Notes: generated by a model from the sequence alone, not told the origin. Shown: positions 45,816-55,683, counted from the first letter of the stretch. The stretch: DNA of 64,000 nt from Alteromonas sp. C1M14 (GCF_018860965.1 NZ_JAHKQF010000008.1:62001-126000); one strand, 5' to 3'. Made by a program: numbers and translations.

Positions 45816-46375
45816 TGCATACGGTGGGGTTTGTACTTTGTGGTGGGGCGTCATCTCGTATGGGGGAAGATAAATCTTCCCTTATCTTTGATGGCGAGAC
45901 CTTGTTGTCTCGGGCCCGCCGTACCTTAGCTCGTGAATGCGACACTGTGTACAGTGTGGGCAAAGCGGGGGCCGATATCATTGATGAGAAGCCCCTTGCT
46001 GGTCCCGCCTGGGGCATATTGTCCGCCATAGAAAAGCTTCATAGTAATCAGCCTACCCGTATTGTGATCATGCCGGTGGATATGCCTTTGTGTGCATCGA
46101 TGGCGATAAAAACCTTACTTTGTGCCAGTGAGGGGCGCCAGCGCAGTGTCTATGCTGAAAAATATTTACTGCCCTTGGTGCTTATTAGCGAGGTGGGAGC
46201 CTTAGCCAAAATAAAGCGGGTATGCGCAAAAGAACAATCCTTGTCGGTGCGTTTTTTGTTGTCTTTATTTGCTGCCTTGCCGGTTTCCATGGATAGGTTT
46301 CCTAGCACTACCTTCATGAATGTGAACAATAAAGAGGATTGGCAGCGATTGCATCAAGTTAGTCAAAACCAATAA
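45815..46375 (+). CDS. mobA: Molybdenum cofactor guanylyltransferase
   Basis: A 186-residue MobA, which attaches GMP to molybdopterin to make the MGD cofactor of NasA. The N-terminal nucleotide motif LCGGASSRMGEDKSSL is intact, with later GPAWGILSAI and PVDMPL strands. The ATG lies in TAATG with the porin stop, so it is translationally coupled to the nitrate uptake genes. A strong bidirectional terminator begins at its stop. Confidence 0.93.
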   Translation: MHTVGFVLCGGASSRMGEDKSSLIFDGETLLSRARRTLARECDTVYSVGKAGADIIDEKPLAGPAWGILSAIEKLHSNQPTRIVIMPVDMPLCASMAIKTLLCASEGRQRSVYAEKYLLPLVLISEVGALAKIKRVCAKEQSLSVRFLLSLFAALPVSMDRFPSTTFMNVNNKEDWQRLHQVSQNQ

Positions 46376-46402
46376 AAAACGCGCCATCAAGGCGCGTTTT
46401 TT
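46374..46402. terminator. Bidirectional terminator between mobA and dsbA
   Basis: AAAAAACGCGCC (46374-46385) pairs with GGCGCGTTTTTT (46391-46402) around ATCAA. It serves mobA on the plus strand and dsbA on the minus strand. Confidence 0.92.
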
Positions 46403-46417
46403 GTCATTGGGGCAAAC

Positions 46418-47041
46418 TTATTGTTTCGTTAACCAGACGATGAGATCTTTAACATCATCCATAGACATGTCGCGGGTAAAGGTTGCTTGATAACGACCAT
46501 TGATAATAAATGTTGGCGTACCATGTACTGCACTACGGTAATCTTCCAGCATTTTGTTATTTTTCTTCACCATGCTGTTAACACCAAAGCTGGCGGCTAA
46601 TTTATCAAATTCAGCAGGATCTACATCATTCACCACATACAGGTTTTTAAGATCGGCTAAACTGTTAACCGGTGCCCGTTGTTCGTGGATATACTTAAAA
46701 ATAGCGGTGTTGAGCTTATCTTCTTGCTTCATTGCCCGGCCAATCATCATGGCCCGTGTGGCAGCATCTTGGGTTTCAGTGGAAGCGCCACCCATGAAGT
46801 TAACATGGATTTTGGTAAACTTAGTCCCTTCTGGTAATGACTTTTTGATTTCAGCAACCAACGGTTCGAACCGGTAGCAGTGACCACACCAAAAAGAAAC
46901 AAATTCATATACTTCTGGGGTTTTTGTCTCGGGCTTATCGAGCACGGTATAGTGTGTACCTTCTTTCCATTTAACGTCATCAGCACAGGCCTGCAAAGGG
47001 ATGAGCAACGCCGTTAAAAGAAATAATGCAATTTTTTTCAT
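46418..47041 (-). CDS. dsbA: Thiol:disulfide interchange protein DsbA
   Basis: A 207-residue periplasmic oxidase that forms disulfides in exported proteins. It has a signal peptide (MKKIALFLLTALLIPLQA), the active site CGHC in FVSFWCGHCYRF near residue 50, and the cis-proline GTPTFIING near 170. GGAAG lies upstream of the ATG at 47041. The upstream neighbour is srkA, the conserved srkA-dsbA pair of gammaproteobacteria. A cysteine right after LQA gives a loose lipobox look, but position -2 is Gln, so I treat it as soluble. Confidence 0.94.
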   Translation of the reverse strand: MKKIALFLLTALLIPLQACADDVKWKEGTHYTVLDKPETKTPEVYEFVSFWCGHCYRFEPLVAEIKKSLPEGTKFTKIHVNFMGGASTETQDAATRAMMIGRAMKQEDKLNTAIFKYIHEQRAPVNSLADLKNLYVVNDVDPAEFDKLAASFGVNSMVKKNNKMLEDYRSAVHGTPTFIINGRYQATFTRDMSMDDVKDLIVWLTKQ

Positions 47042-47173
47042 TGTTCGAACTTCCGTCATACGTTTTTAAAAGCAAAAAAAAGAGTAACACAGAGGGGCAA
47101 ATAGCACTAGTCAACGGGATAAATCGCAGCCATTGCAAGATAATCGCACCCTTGTTTTTGTTAACCATTCCCC

Positions 47174-48181
47174 TCAAAAGCCTAATTTTAGCGGCGGCTC
47201 ATACAGGGCGGCCATTTGCTCCTTTAGTGCGAGAATTTGTCCTTCCCAATATTTGTCTTCGGCAAACCAAGGAAAGGCTCGAGGAAAGGCCGGGTCTTGC
47301 CAGCGCTGAGACAGCCATGACATATAGTGCACCATGCGCATGGCGCGAAGGGGCTCGATTAAACTAAATTGGCTATTATCAAAGTGATGAAACTCTTCGT
47401 AGGCTTCAATCAGCACATCTAATTGCAGTAACTGTTGCTGGCGATCTCCACAAAGCATCATCCAAAGATCCTGCATGGCCGGCCCCATTCTGCAATCATC
47501 TAAATCCACAAACATGGGGCCATCTCGCCACAAGATGTTGCCTGGATGGCAATCTCCATGAAGGCGTATTAGCGACGTTGCTTTGTAACGGGATTGGGTT
47601 TCCGCAATTAAGGGGTCAAGAATAGCAAAAAATGCCGTTTGCAGGTGGCTTGGCAGCAGTGTGCTAGATGTGAGTATCTCGCGAGGCTTTTCTAAAAAGC
47701 TCTTAGGATCCAATTGAGGGCGACTGGCAAAGGGTTTGCTTTGGGCAACGCGATGGATGCGACCAATAAACCGTCCCATCCACTCTAATTGGTCGATGTT
47801 GTCTACTTCAAACTGGCGTCCACCCACCGATGGAAATACCGCAAAACGAAATCCACAGGCATGGTGAAGGGTTTTTCCCTCTATGGCTAAAGGCGCAACC
47901 ATGGGGATGTCCGCGGCGGCTAATTCCTGGGCGAAATCGTGTTCTTCTAAAATTTGTTCGTCACTCCAGCGGTGAGGACGATAAAATTTGACCACCAATC
48001 GCTGTCCATCTTCGGCTTTGAATTGATAGACCCGATTTTCGTAACTATTAAGTGCCAGCAAACCGGATTCAGGATAAATCCGGCAGCTTTCCAAGGCATC
48101 TAACACGGTATCCGGACTGAGCCCGGAAAAAGCAAAATCCGTTGCTTGGTTAGTCTCGGTAGAGGTATTTAGTTGGTTCAT
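47174..48181 (-). CDS. srkA: Stress response kinase A
   Basis: A 335-residue choline-kinase-like Ser/Thr kinase (formerly YihE/RdoA). Visible features are the N-terminal NSYENRVYQF and VVKFYRP (ATP lysine), the catalytic loop LHGDCHPGNILW and the metal motif FVDLDDCR. In E. coli it protects against stress-induced death, and it is cotranscribed with dsbA under Cpx control. A cpxRA system is present at 22 kb. The ATG at 48181 lies inside the end of ccoG (32-base overlap) behind GGAAG. Confidence 0.93.
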   Translation of the reverse strand: MNQLNTSTETNQATDFAFSGLSPDTVLDALESCRIYPESGLLALNSYENRVYQFKAEDGQRLVVKFYRPHRWSDEQILEEHDFAQELAAADIPMVAPLAIEGKTLHHACGFRFAVFPSVGGRQFEVDNIDQLEWMGRFIGRIHRVAQSKPFASRPQLDPKSFLEKPREILTSSTLLPSHLQTAFFAILDPLIAETQSRYKATSLIRLHGDCHPGNILWRDGPMFVDLDDCRMGPAMQDLWMMLCGDRQQQLLQLDVLIEAYEEFHHFDNSQFSLIEPLRAMRMVHYMSWLSQRWQDPAFPRAFPWFAEDKYWEGQILALKEQMAALYEPPLKLGF

Positions 48182-49586
48182 TGACTTCCACAACATTACC
48201 CTCGGCGTCAGTGGTACTTACCCGAAAAGAGATCTCGGTTACCGCCTCGCTGAGGTTTTTGGGTGAGGTTTCCACAGATAGTGGCATACTGAAGACTTCT
48301 CCGCCACCCACAGTCACTTCTGTTTCACCCAAAATGTTGTAACTCGCTAACCCTTCTATTTCGATGTTGTAGGTGTGGCGATCCTGAGATTTGTTCAAGA
48401 TCTTAATGGTATAGACATTTTCCACGTTACCCCGTCCGTTCTCTCGGTAAAGCGAATTGCGGTCACGGATCAAATCCACCGCAAGGGGCACTCGAGTCAC
48501 AATATCAGCCACTAAAAAACCAATCATTAACAACAGCACAATAAAGTAGCCCACCAGTTTTGGCCTTACAATATGGGTTGTGCCGCCAGATAAACGTTCT
48601 TCTGAAGTAAAGCGAATGAGGTTTTTGGGATAATTCATTTTTTCCATCACCCCGTTGCAGGCATCCACACAGGCACCACAATTTATGCATTCGTATTGTA
48701 ATCCATTACGAATATCAATACCGGTGGGGCAGACCTGAACGCACAGCTGGCAATCGATGCAGTCACCTAAGTTTTTCTCGGCCAAGGCATCATGACTGAG
48801 CTTTCTTGGCCGAGGGCCCCGTTTTTCGCCACGATTAAAATCGTAAGAAACAGTAAAGGTGTCTTTGTCGAACATGGCAGATTGAAAGCGGGCATAAGGA
48901 CACATGTGGGTACACATGATTTCTCGCATCCAGCCAGCATTGCCGTAGGTGCAAAAAGTAAAAAAGAGAATAGAAAAAACCGCCCAAAAACCGGCATTAA
49001 ACGTGAAAAAATCAATAAAAAGTGCGCCAATGGGGGTGAAGTAGCCCACAAAAGTGAGTGAAGTAAGTAGCGCAATGGCAAGCCAGGCGAGGTGCTTAAG
49101 GGTTTTGCGGATGAATTTATCCCCATCCATGGGGCGTTCATCAAGCTTTATACGCTTGTTCCGGGGGCCTTCGATTTTTTCTTCGCACCAGATATACATG
49201 TATACCCAGGTAGTTTGGGGGCACATAAAACCGCACCAAACCCTACCGGCAAAGGTGGTAATAAAAAATAAAGCAAAGGCGCCAACAATAAAAATATAAG
49301 CTAAAAGGGTGAGATCCTGGGGCCACAATGTTAACCCAAAAATAGTGAACCTCTGCTCCATGATATCCAGCAAAATGGCTTGATGACCGTCATATTGTAT
49401 CCACGGAAAGACGGCAAATACGGCAAGAAAAATGAAACCAAAAAAGCGTCGAAAGTTCTCAATAGGCCCTTTTACGGCCCGAACATAGATCTGGCTACGA
49501 GCCGATTGGCGTTGTTTGCCGCTACCGCCAGCGGGCTTATGCACTTTTACCGGCGTAACGTCTTTAACCTGAATGTGTTCGCTCAT
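48150..49586 (-). CDS. ccoG: Cytochrome c oxidase accessory protein CcoG
   Basis: A 478-residue membrane ferredoxin-like protein (CcoG/FixG/RdxA), needed for copper handling in cbb3 oxidase assembly. Four to five membrane helices occur in the first 350 residues, with CGFMCPQTTW (NosR-like motif) near residue 115. Ferredoxin-type cysteine motifs are CIDCQLCVQVCPTG and CINCGACVDACNG near 255-295. A final Ig-like periplasmic domain follows. The ATG at 49586 begins MSEHIQVKD. The cbb3 structural genes are outside the window. Confidence 0.93.
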   Translation of the reverse strand: MSEHIQVKDVTPVKVHKPAGGSGKQRQSARSQIYVRAVKGPIENFRRFFGFIFLAVFAVFPWIQYDGHQAILLDIMEQRFTIFGLTLWPQDLTLLAYIFIVGAFALFFITTFAGRVWCGFMCPQTTWVYMYIWCEEKIEGPRNKRIKLDERPMDGDKFIRKTLKHLAWLAIALLTSLTFVGYFTPIGALFIDFFTFNAGFWAVFSILFFTFCTYGNAGWMREIMCTHMCPYARFQSAMFDKDTFTVSYDFNRGEKRGPRPRKLSHDALAEKNLGDCIDCQLCVQVCPTGIDIRNGLQYECINCGACVDACNGVMEKMNYPKNLIRFTSEERLSGGTTHIVRPKLVGYFIVLLLMIGFLVADIVTRVPLAVDLIRDRNSLYRENGRGNVENVYTIKILNKSQDRHTYNIEIEGLASYNILGETEVTVGGGEVFSMPLSVETSPKNLSEAVTEISFRVSTTDAEGNVVEVNEPTKYLYRD

Positions 49587-49651
49587 GAAAAACCTTAACT
49601 GGCACAGGAGTAATTTTAGCGGGCAGTATAACAACAGATGTGTCAGTCGTA

Positions 49652-49665
49652 TTAATATAGATCAA
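49652..49665 (-). promoter_or_regulatory. FNR-like box upstream of ccoG
   Basis: TTAAT-ATAG-ATCAA matches the FNR/Anr consensus TTGAT-N4-ATCAA with one change. It lies 66 bases upstream of the ccoG start. CcoG genes are often under oxygen control. Confidence 0.45.
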
Positions 49666-49833
49666 TCAACAGATAGACGTAATACTACTCTGGCTTATAA
49701 AACTTAATAAATAAGTATGAAAAATAATCTATTTTTTTCCCAATTCACTGAGTACAGTACGCTGCTATAAGTATTCCGCCTAGCCCAAAACATAAAAATA
49801 TGGCGCATAAATGACGTAGAGGAAGCAGAAATT

Positions 49834-50199
49834 ATGTGGCGCAGTATCGTGGTTTTATTTGAAATTGCAGCACTGATTACAGTGCTTAGACTCCCTTTTG
49901 TCCAATACCTTTTTGAAGATGTTCATGAGGAAGTGGCACAGTGGTACGAAAGTATTGCCACCTGGCAAGAAAAAAGAGAATTGTCTGTTTTAGAGCGGCT
50001 CACTGCGTCACAGCGTGAAAAGCTTAGGCCGTTTCAACAAGAGTATATTGACGATATACTCAGCAGTCGTGCCAAAATCGCCTCGTTTCACCAGACCTTT
50101 TGTATTACCGATAACATCAATCCGTTTATTCATGGCGCAGAGCTGGCTCAATTTTGCAGTGCCATTGACAGTACTCACTTACTCGCAGCCAATCATTAG
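49834..50199 (+). CDS. Small membrane-anchored hypothetical protein
   Basis: A 121-residue protein with one N-terminal hydrophobic segment (residues 3-25) and a charged helical remainder (YESIATWQEKRELSVLERL), with two cysteines in the last third. AGAGGAAG precedes the ATG. I do not recognise the family. It stands alone between ccoG (divergent) and a DUF3016 gene. Confidence 0.6.
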   Translation: MWRSIVVLFEIAALITVLRLPFVQYLFEDVHEEVAQWYESIATWQEKRELSVLERLTASQREKLRPFQQEYIDDILSSRAKIASFHQTFCITDNINPFIHGAELAQFCSAIDSTHLLAANH

Positions 50200-50263
50200 C
50201 CATTTTTACATTGGTTCAGCTTCGGTTCATCCGCGCCAAGATAAAGTTTAATTAGGTTAAATA

Positions 50264-50281
50264 GCGGGAACTGCCCGTTTT
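50264..50281 (+). terminator. Weak terminator-like hairpin
   Basis: GCGGG/CCCGT-type short stem with loop AACTG, then TTTTAT, downstream of the 121-residue gene. The stem is only 4-5 bp. Confidence 0.35.
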
Positions 50282-50381
50282 ATATTGGCTCTAACCCTAT
50301 AGGTTCGCCGGTATTCATGTGCATACACTACATGCGCATAAAAACCGGTGGTTGTGATGAATTTGTGAGGAGACTTATAGC

Positions 50382-50915
50382 ATGGTCAAACTAGTGAAAA
50401 ACAGCGCATTGTGCTTTTTTGTGGCTGCCCTCGCTGTATCAGCTAATGCTTATTCTGCAACTGCCGAGGTAACGTGGCAAGCGCCGGATGACTACACTGA
50501 CGTTCGCGCAGCAAACGAAAATCGGGCCCGCTTTAAAGAACGTACATTCAAAACCCTTGATGAGTATTTTGCTAAATTAGCTGAAAAGCTCCCTGAGGAG
50601 CAAACCTTGGTTATTACGGTAACGGATCTTGATCTCGCTGGCCAAGTTTGGCCAAGCAGTTTTGTTTTTGGTAATGGCATGGGGTCGGATGTGCGCATTA
50701 TCAAACGGGTGGATATTCCCCGAATTGTATTTAGCTATACGTTGAAAGATGGCGCGGGCAACGAAATAAAAAGTGCTAATGTAAACCTCAAAGACATGGG
50801 CTTTTTAGAAAATTCACGTCTGGTCGCACAAAGTGATAACTTGGCTTACGAAAAAGCCATGATTAAAGACTGGTTTCGTGACGAAATGGCCGATGTAACG
50901 GTTAAAAATCTCTAA
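50382..50915 (+). CDS. DUF3016 domain exported protein
   Basis: A 177-residue protein with a signal peptide (cleavage near residue 28, YSA-TA) followed by a DUF3016 domain: AEVTWQAPDDYTDVRAANENR, then FKTLDEYFAKLAEKLPEEQ and a C-terminal DWFRDEM. The family is common in gammaproteobacteria and has no assigned function. GAGGAG upstream fixes the start. A long hairpin follows. Confidence 0.85.
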   Translation: MVKLVKNSALCFFVAALAVSANAYSATAEVTWQAPDDYTDVRAANENRARFKERTFKTLDEYFAKLAEKLPEEQTLVITVTDLDLAGQVWPSSFVFGNGMGSDVRIIKRVDIPRIVFSYTLKDGAGNEIKSANVNLKDMGFLENSRLVAQSDNLAYEKAMIKDWFRDEMADVTVKNL

Positions 50916-50930
50916 TATCTTCTCTTTTTT

Positions 50931-50959
50931 ATGGCGTTTTCGGTGTGATAAAACGCCAT
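50931..50959 (+). other. Long hairpin downstream of DUF3016 gene
   Basis: A perfect 10-bp stem ATGGCGTTTT/AAAACGCCAT with a 9-base loop, but no T tract follows on either strand. It could still end transcription or protect the 3' end of the RNA. Confidence 0.45.
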
Positions 50960-51213
50960 ATTCCTTGCATAATCTTCTTCGTTAAATACGGCAATATTGC
51001 TTTTTTATTCGTCCATTGATGGATTTTCTTTGTGTTTGAGGGGCATTCCCTCTTGCTTATCATTTGTGCATCCCTTACTGCGCCTGACCTACAGACCATC
51101 TGGTCAAAAAAGTGGCACGATCGGTCAAAAAGTTGTCATTTCTTTGTAGTAAATTCTTTATACTCTTAAACTGCACTTTGGGACAGTTACTAATAATAAG
51201 CAGGAGCATAATA

Positions 51214-54200
51214 ATGAAATCACTCATCCTGTTTCCACTCGCACTCGGTATGTCTGTGTCTGCCATTGGCAGCGAATTACTTATCAGTCAGTACGTTGAA
51301 GGAAGCAGTAACAACAAAGCAATAGAGATCTATAACCCCACGGAACTGCCGGTTACCCTCGACAGTTATACCTTATCTTTCTATTTCAATGGCAACGAGG
51401 CTGCGGCTGCTAACATTGGTTTGTCTGGCACATTGGCCGCAAAAGACACGCTGGTAATCGCCGATGATAATGCGAGTTCGGCGCTATTGGCGCTCGCAGA
51501 TATGACCTCGTCCCAGAGTTTTTTTAATGGTGACGATGCCATTGTACTGACCGACGACACCGGCGTTGTCCTCGACAGTATTGGACAGGTTGGCGTTGAT
51601 CCCGGCTCCTCTTGGGGCAGCGGAAGCATAACCACTGCCAACGATACCTTGGTGCGCCTAGCCACGGTGGTAAGCGGTGATACAAATATTTTTGACGCTT
51701 ATACCACCAGTGAATGGACAGGTTTGCCGCAAGATGATTATACCGGACTCGGCAGCCACAATGTGGACGACAGTGGTGACGATGGCGGCGATGGTGGCGG
51801 CGATGGTGGCGGCGATGAGGGTGGTGATGATGACCCCCTCGATGGAGTGTGTACCAATTGCCCAGAGTTAGACAAAGTGGCTGATGCCAGTACCTTTGAT
51901 GCCTCTATTTATTATGCCGCGGTACAAGCCGAAATCGATGCTGGGGCCAGTGAAGCGGTGATCCGCCAAGTATTAAGCGACACTATTTCAGGGCAACGGG
52001 TACTAACCTACACCCAGGTATGGACCGCATTGACCGAAACCGACGAAGATCCTGACAACAATAACAATATCGTGTTGATTTACTCGGGTAACTCCATTCC
52101 CAAAGCCAACAATGGCTCTGGTGCTGATTCTAGCCAACCTGATTACTGGAATCGTGAACACAGTTGGCCAAAAAGTCACGGCTTTGATAGCAGTGGTTAT
52201 GAAGCCTACACGGATATTCAGCATCTACGGCCTGCCGATATTACGGTGAACAGTAGCCGTGGTAATCTCGATTTTGATGACAGTGATAGCCCGTTAGCTG
52301 AAGCGCCAGAAAACCGGGTAGATGGCGATTCCTTTGAACCTCGCGATGCGGTGAAAGGGGATGTGGCGCGTATGATGATGTACATGGATGTGCGTTATGA
52401 AGGGGCCGGAAGCGACAGCACTCCAGATTTAGCCCTCGTTAATGAAATCACATCCACCGGAGAGCCCGAATTAGGCATGTTGTGCACACTGCTTTCATGG
52501 AGTGATGCCGACCCTGTTGATGAAACTGAAATTCGTCGACAAAATGCTATCTATGAATATCAGGGAAACCGCAACCCCTTTGTTGATCACCCTGAATGGG
52601 TAAGCTTGTTCTATTCACAAGACACCTGTGGTGATACAAGTGAAGAGGAAGAAGAAGAAGTCGATCCTATTCCTGAGGCAACGGGCACGCCCGCAATTAT
52701 GCTTACCGGCGTGTTTGATGGCCCTCTAAGTGGCGGTGTTCCCAAAGGCATTGAGTTATATGTCACCCGAGATATTGACGATCTCAGTGTTTGCGGCGTG
52801 GGTAGTGCCAACAATGGTGGTGGTTCTGATGGCGAGGAATTCACCTTCCCATCTGATTCAGCCTCCGCCGGCGACTTTTTGTATATCGCTAGCGATACCG
52901 ATGGCTTTATGGCCTTCTTTGGCTTTGCTCCCGATTACGTAGCTAGCAGCATGTCCATTAATGGTGATGATGCTATCGAAGTCTTCTGTGATGACGAGGT
53001 GGTAGACTTATACGGTGATATCAACACCGATGGTACTGGCGAAGCTTGGGATTACCTCGATAGCTGGGCTTATCGCGTAACCGGTGGGCCGTCTGCAACC
53101 TTTGATATTGGTCAGTGGAATGTCGCTGGCACCAATGCACTGGATGGTGAGTCTGATAACACTACCGCAGCAACACCTATTCCGTTAGCGACTTATATTC
53201 CGCCAGCCACAGAGTTGTTTTTCTCTGAATACATTGAAGGATCTGGCAATAACAAAGCCGTGGAAATCGTTAACTTAGGGCTAACCGAGGTTGACCTGAG
53301 TGACTACGATGTACAGATTTTCTTTAATGGAAGCGTGACCGCCGGACAAACCATTGCTCTGTCAGGTACATTGGCCGCAGGCGATGTGTACGTGATTGCC
53401 CATAGCAGTGCTGATACAGAGGTGCAGGTAGAAGCCGACTTGCTATCTGGCAGCTTGGCGTTCAACGGTGACGATACGGTATTGTTACGCAATGACGGTA
53501 CCGTGGTGGATAGTATCGGACAGATAGGCGTTGATCCGGGCTCTGCCTGGACCAGTGAAGGTGTCAGTACGCAAAATGCCACACTGGTGCGCAAAGCCAC
53601 CATTACCGGGGGTGATGAAAATGCCGATGATACCTTTGATCCAAGCTTAGAGTGGGATGGCTATGCCAGCAATACGTTCGATTACTTAGGTAGCTACCTT
53701 CGTGATGAAACTGAAACCGTGGATTTAGGTTTCTGCGGCGAAAATGCCACCTTGATCAGCACGATTCAAGGTTCAGGTAGTGCTTCTCCCATAAGCGGTC
53801 TGGAAGTGGCTATTGAAGCCATTGTTACCCACGTCACCCCTGATCTTGATGGATTCTGGGTGCAGGAAGAAGGGGCCGATGAAGATGGCGACCCATTAAC
53901 TTCTGAAGGGGTGTTTGTAGCTGGCTCTGATCTACTTGATTCTGTTAGCGAAGGCGATCTCGTTCGGCTTGCTGGTAATATCAGCGAAGAATTTGGACGT
54001 ACTACGATATCGGCCACATCTGAAGTGCTTGTGTGTGGTTCGGGAAGTGTAGCGCCTACTCTGATTGCTCTGCCGATGAGTGATGCTGACGAGTTTGAAA
54101 AATACGAAGGCATGTTGGTAACCAGTAGTCAAAACTGGGTTATCAGTAACGTTTATGCTTACAGCGATTTTGGCGAAATTTGGGTATCTACCGAGCGCTT

Positions 54201-55683
54201 GTTCACACCAACCCAGTTGTATGCGCCAGGTTCCACCGAAGGCGCTGCGTTAGCACAAAGTAATGGGTTAGATTTACTCATTATTGATGACAATGCCGAT
54301 GGCTATGCTGAATCGTGGATGTTGCCAGTAGAAGGGTTTTCTCCTTCCAACACCATTCGTTCAGGGGATCTTATCACCGCGGTTACTGGGGTGATGGATT
54401 ATGGTTACTCTGCTTATCGCATACGTCCGATATCTACGCCTACCTTGGTGGCGGATAACCCACGTACTGAAGCGCCCGAGCTTTCTGATGGTAATCTGAA
54501 AGTAGCGAGCTTCAACGTGTTAAATCTGTTTAATGGTGATGGCCTAGGGGAAGGTTTCCCCACCGAACGTGGTGCCACTACCTATGAAGAGTATCAACGT
54601 CAATTAACTAAAATTGTTAAGGCGTTGGTTGCCATTGATGCCGATGTAGTGGGCTTGCTAGAACTGGAAAACGATGGTTTTGATAGTAATAGCACCCTGG
54701 CACAGTTGGTCGATGCGTTAAACACGACCATGGGTGCTAACACCTATGCATATGTGGATGCAGGCGTAGAGCAACTGGGTACGGATGCAATTACCTCCGG
54801 TATTATTTATCGCCCAGGTAGCGTTACCCCTGTGGGGTCACCTGAAGTGCTGACGTCTGCCAATAGTATTGTGGATGACGAGGGCGCCTTGTTCGATGAT
54901 TACGGAAACCGTCCGTCATTGGCACAGCTGTTTACCCATAATGAATCCGGTGAAAATTTTGCGGTGGATGTGAATCACTTAAAATCTAAAGGCAGTAGCT
55001 GTGGTGAAGGCGATGATAGCGTCGAGCAAGGTAACTGTAATCTGACACGGACTCGCGCAGCAACCGGACTTGCGGCTTGGTTGCAAGAGACCTTTGGCGA
55101 TACCGCTACCATCATGCTGGGTGACTACAATGCTTATGCCCAAGAAGATCCGGTACAGGTATTAACCGGTGAAGGGTATGTGAATACCGTGGCGCAAATC
55201 TTTGGTTCACAAGCTTATAGTTATAGCTTTGATGGACTCGCGGGCACCTTGGATTATCAGTTTGTTAACGATACCGCCTTAGCTTGGTTAGTGGATGTCA
55301 CCGAATGGCACATCAACAGTGATGAGCCTGAAATCTTCGATTACAACGAAGAATATAAAGACGAGACCTTCCTTAACGAACTGCTATATCGTGCCTCAGA
55401 CCATGATCCGGTAATTGCTACCTACATGCTGGTATCGGAAAGTGGCACCTTAACCGGTGACTGGGATGGCGACGGTGATGTGGATAACGACGATATTCGT
55501 GCTTTCTTGCTTGCCTTATTTGCAAGAGAAGATATTGATATGTCGTTTGATTTGAACGGTGACAATAGCATTAGCAGTAGCGATATTGCGGTGATGCGTA
55601 CCTTGTGTACCCGTGAAGATTGTGCAACCAGTGATGGTGACGATACCACCACAACAAGCACACTGTCTTTGTTCAGTCGGTAA
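51214..55683 (+). CDS. Secreted multi-domain nuclease: LTD + endonuclease I + ExeM/NucH-type EEP
   Basis: A 1489-residue exported protein. After a signal peptide (1-17) come: lamin-tail-like domain (18-110), Asp/Gly linker (185-208), EndA-type endonuclease I (about 212-470; NREHSWPKSHGF, HLRPADITVNSSRGN), Glu linker, a second lamin-tail-like domain (about 492-649), a third (about 667-829), an OB-like region (837-1082), an exonuclease/endonuclease/phosphatase domain (about 1092-1407; SFNVLNLF, LLELENDGF, DVNHLKSKG, LGDYNAY, SDHDPV), and a dockerin-like double calcium loop (1412-1462; DWDGDGDVDND). Likely role is extracellular DNA degradation for nutrients. No GlyGly-CTERM anchor is seen. The ATG at 51214 follows AGGAG. 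Confidence 0.9.
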   Translation: MKSLILFPLALGMSVSAIGSELLISQYVEGSSNNKAIEIYNPTELPVTLDSYTLSFYFNGNEAAAANIGLSGTLAAKDTLVIADDNASSALLALADMTSSQSFFNGDDAIVLTDDTGVVLDSIGQVGVDPGSSWGSGSITTANDTLVRLATVVSGDTNIFDAYTTSEWTGLPQDDYTGLGSHNVDDSGDDGGDGGGDGGGDEGGDDDPLDGVCTNCPELDKVADASTFDASIYYAAVQAEIDAGASEAVIRQVLSDTISGQRVLTYTQVWTALTETDEDPDNNNNIVLIYSGNSIPKANNGSGADSSQPDYWNREHSWPKSHGFDSSGYEAYTDIQHLRPADITVNSSRGNLDFDDSDSPLAEAPENRVDGDSFEPRDAVKGDVARMMMYMDVRYEGAGSDSTPDLALVNEITSTGEPELGMLCTLLSWSDADPVDETEIRRQNAIYEYQGNRNPFVDHPEWVSLFYSQDTCGDTSEEEEEEVDPIPEATGTPAIMLTGVFDGPLSGGVPKGIELYVTRDIDDLSVCGVGSANNGGGSDGEEFTFPSDSASAGDFLYIASDTDGFMAFFGFAPDYVASSMSINGDDAIEVFCDDEVVDLYGDINTDGTGEAWDYLDSWAYRVTGGPSATFDIGQWNVAGTNALDGESDNTTAATPIPLATYIPPATELFFSEYIEGSGNNKAVEIVNLGLTEVDLSDYDVQIFFNGSVTAGQTIALSGTLAAGDVYVIAHSSADTEVQVEADLLSGSLAFNGDDTVLLRNDGTVVDSIGQIGVDPGSAWTSEGVSTQNATLVRKATITGGDENADDTFDPSLEWDGYASNTFDYLGSYLRDETETVDLGFCGENATLISTIQGSGSASPISGLEVAIEAIVTHVTPDLDGFWVQEEGADEDGDPLTSEGVFVAGSDLLDSVSEGDLVRLAGNISEEFGRTTISATSEVLVCGSGSVAPTLIALPMSDADEFEKYEGMLVTSSQNWVISNVYAYSDFGEIWVSTERLFTPTQLYAPGSTEGAALAQSNGLDLLIIDDNADGYAESWMLPVEGFSPSNTIRSGDLITAVTGVMDYGYSAYRIRPISTPTLVADNPRTEAPELSDGNLKVASFNVLNLFNGDGLGEGFPTERGATTYEEYQRQLTKIVKALVAIDADVVGLLELENDGFDSNSTLAQLVDALNTTMGANTYAYVDAGVEQLGTDAITSGIIYRPGSVTPVGSPEVLTSANSIVDDEGALFDDYGNRPSLAQLFTHNESGENFAVDVNHLKSKGSSCGEGDDSVEQGNCNLTRTRAATGLAAWLQETFGDTATIMLGDYNAYAQEDPVQVLTGEGYVNTVAQIFGSQAYSYSFDGLAGTLDYQFVNDTALAWLVDVTEWHINSDEPEIFDYNEEYKDETFLNELLYRASDHDPVIATYMLVSESGTLTGDWDGDGDVDNDDIRAFLLALFAREDIDMSFDLNGDNSISSSDIAVMRTLCTREDCATSDGDDTTTTSTLSLFSR
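51772..51835 (+). repeat. GGCGATGGT-type repeats coding an Asp/Gly linker
   Basis: Short repeats of GGCGATGGTGGC encode a flexible Gly-Asp linker between the first lamin-tail-like domain and the endonuclease I domain. Confidence 0.75.

Noticed and set aside
46980-46990. Lipobox in DsbA (LQAC)
   Set aside because: Gln at -2 is not usual for lipoproteins, and DsbA is normally soluble with signal peptidase I cleavage at this point.
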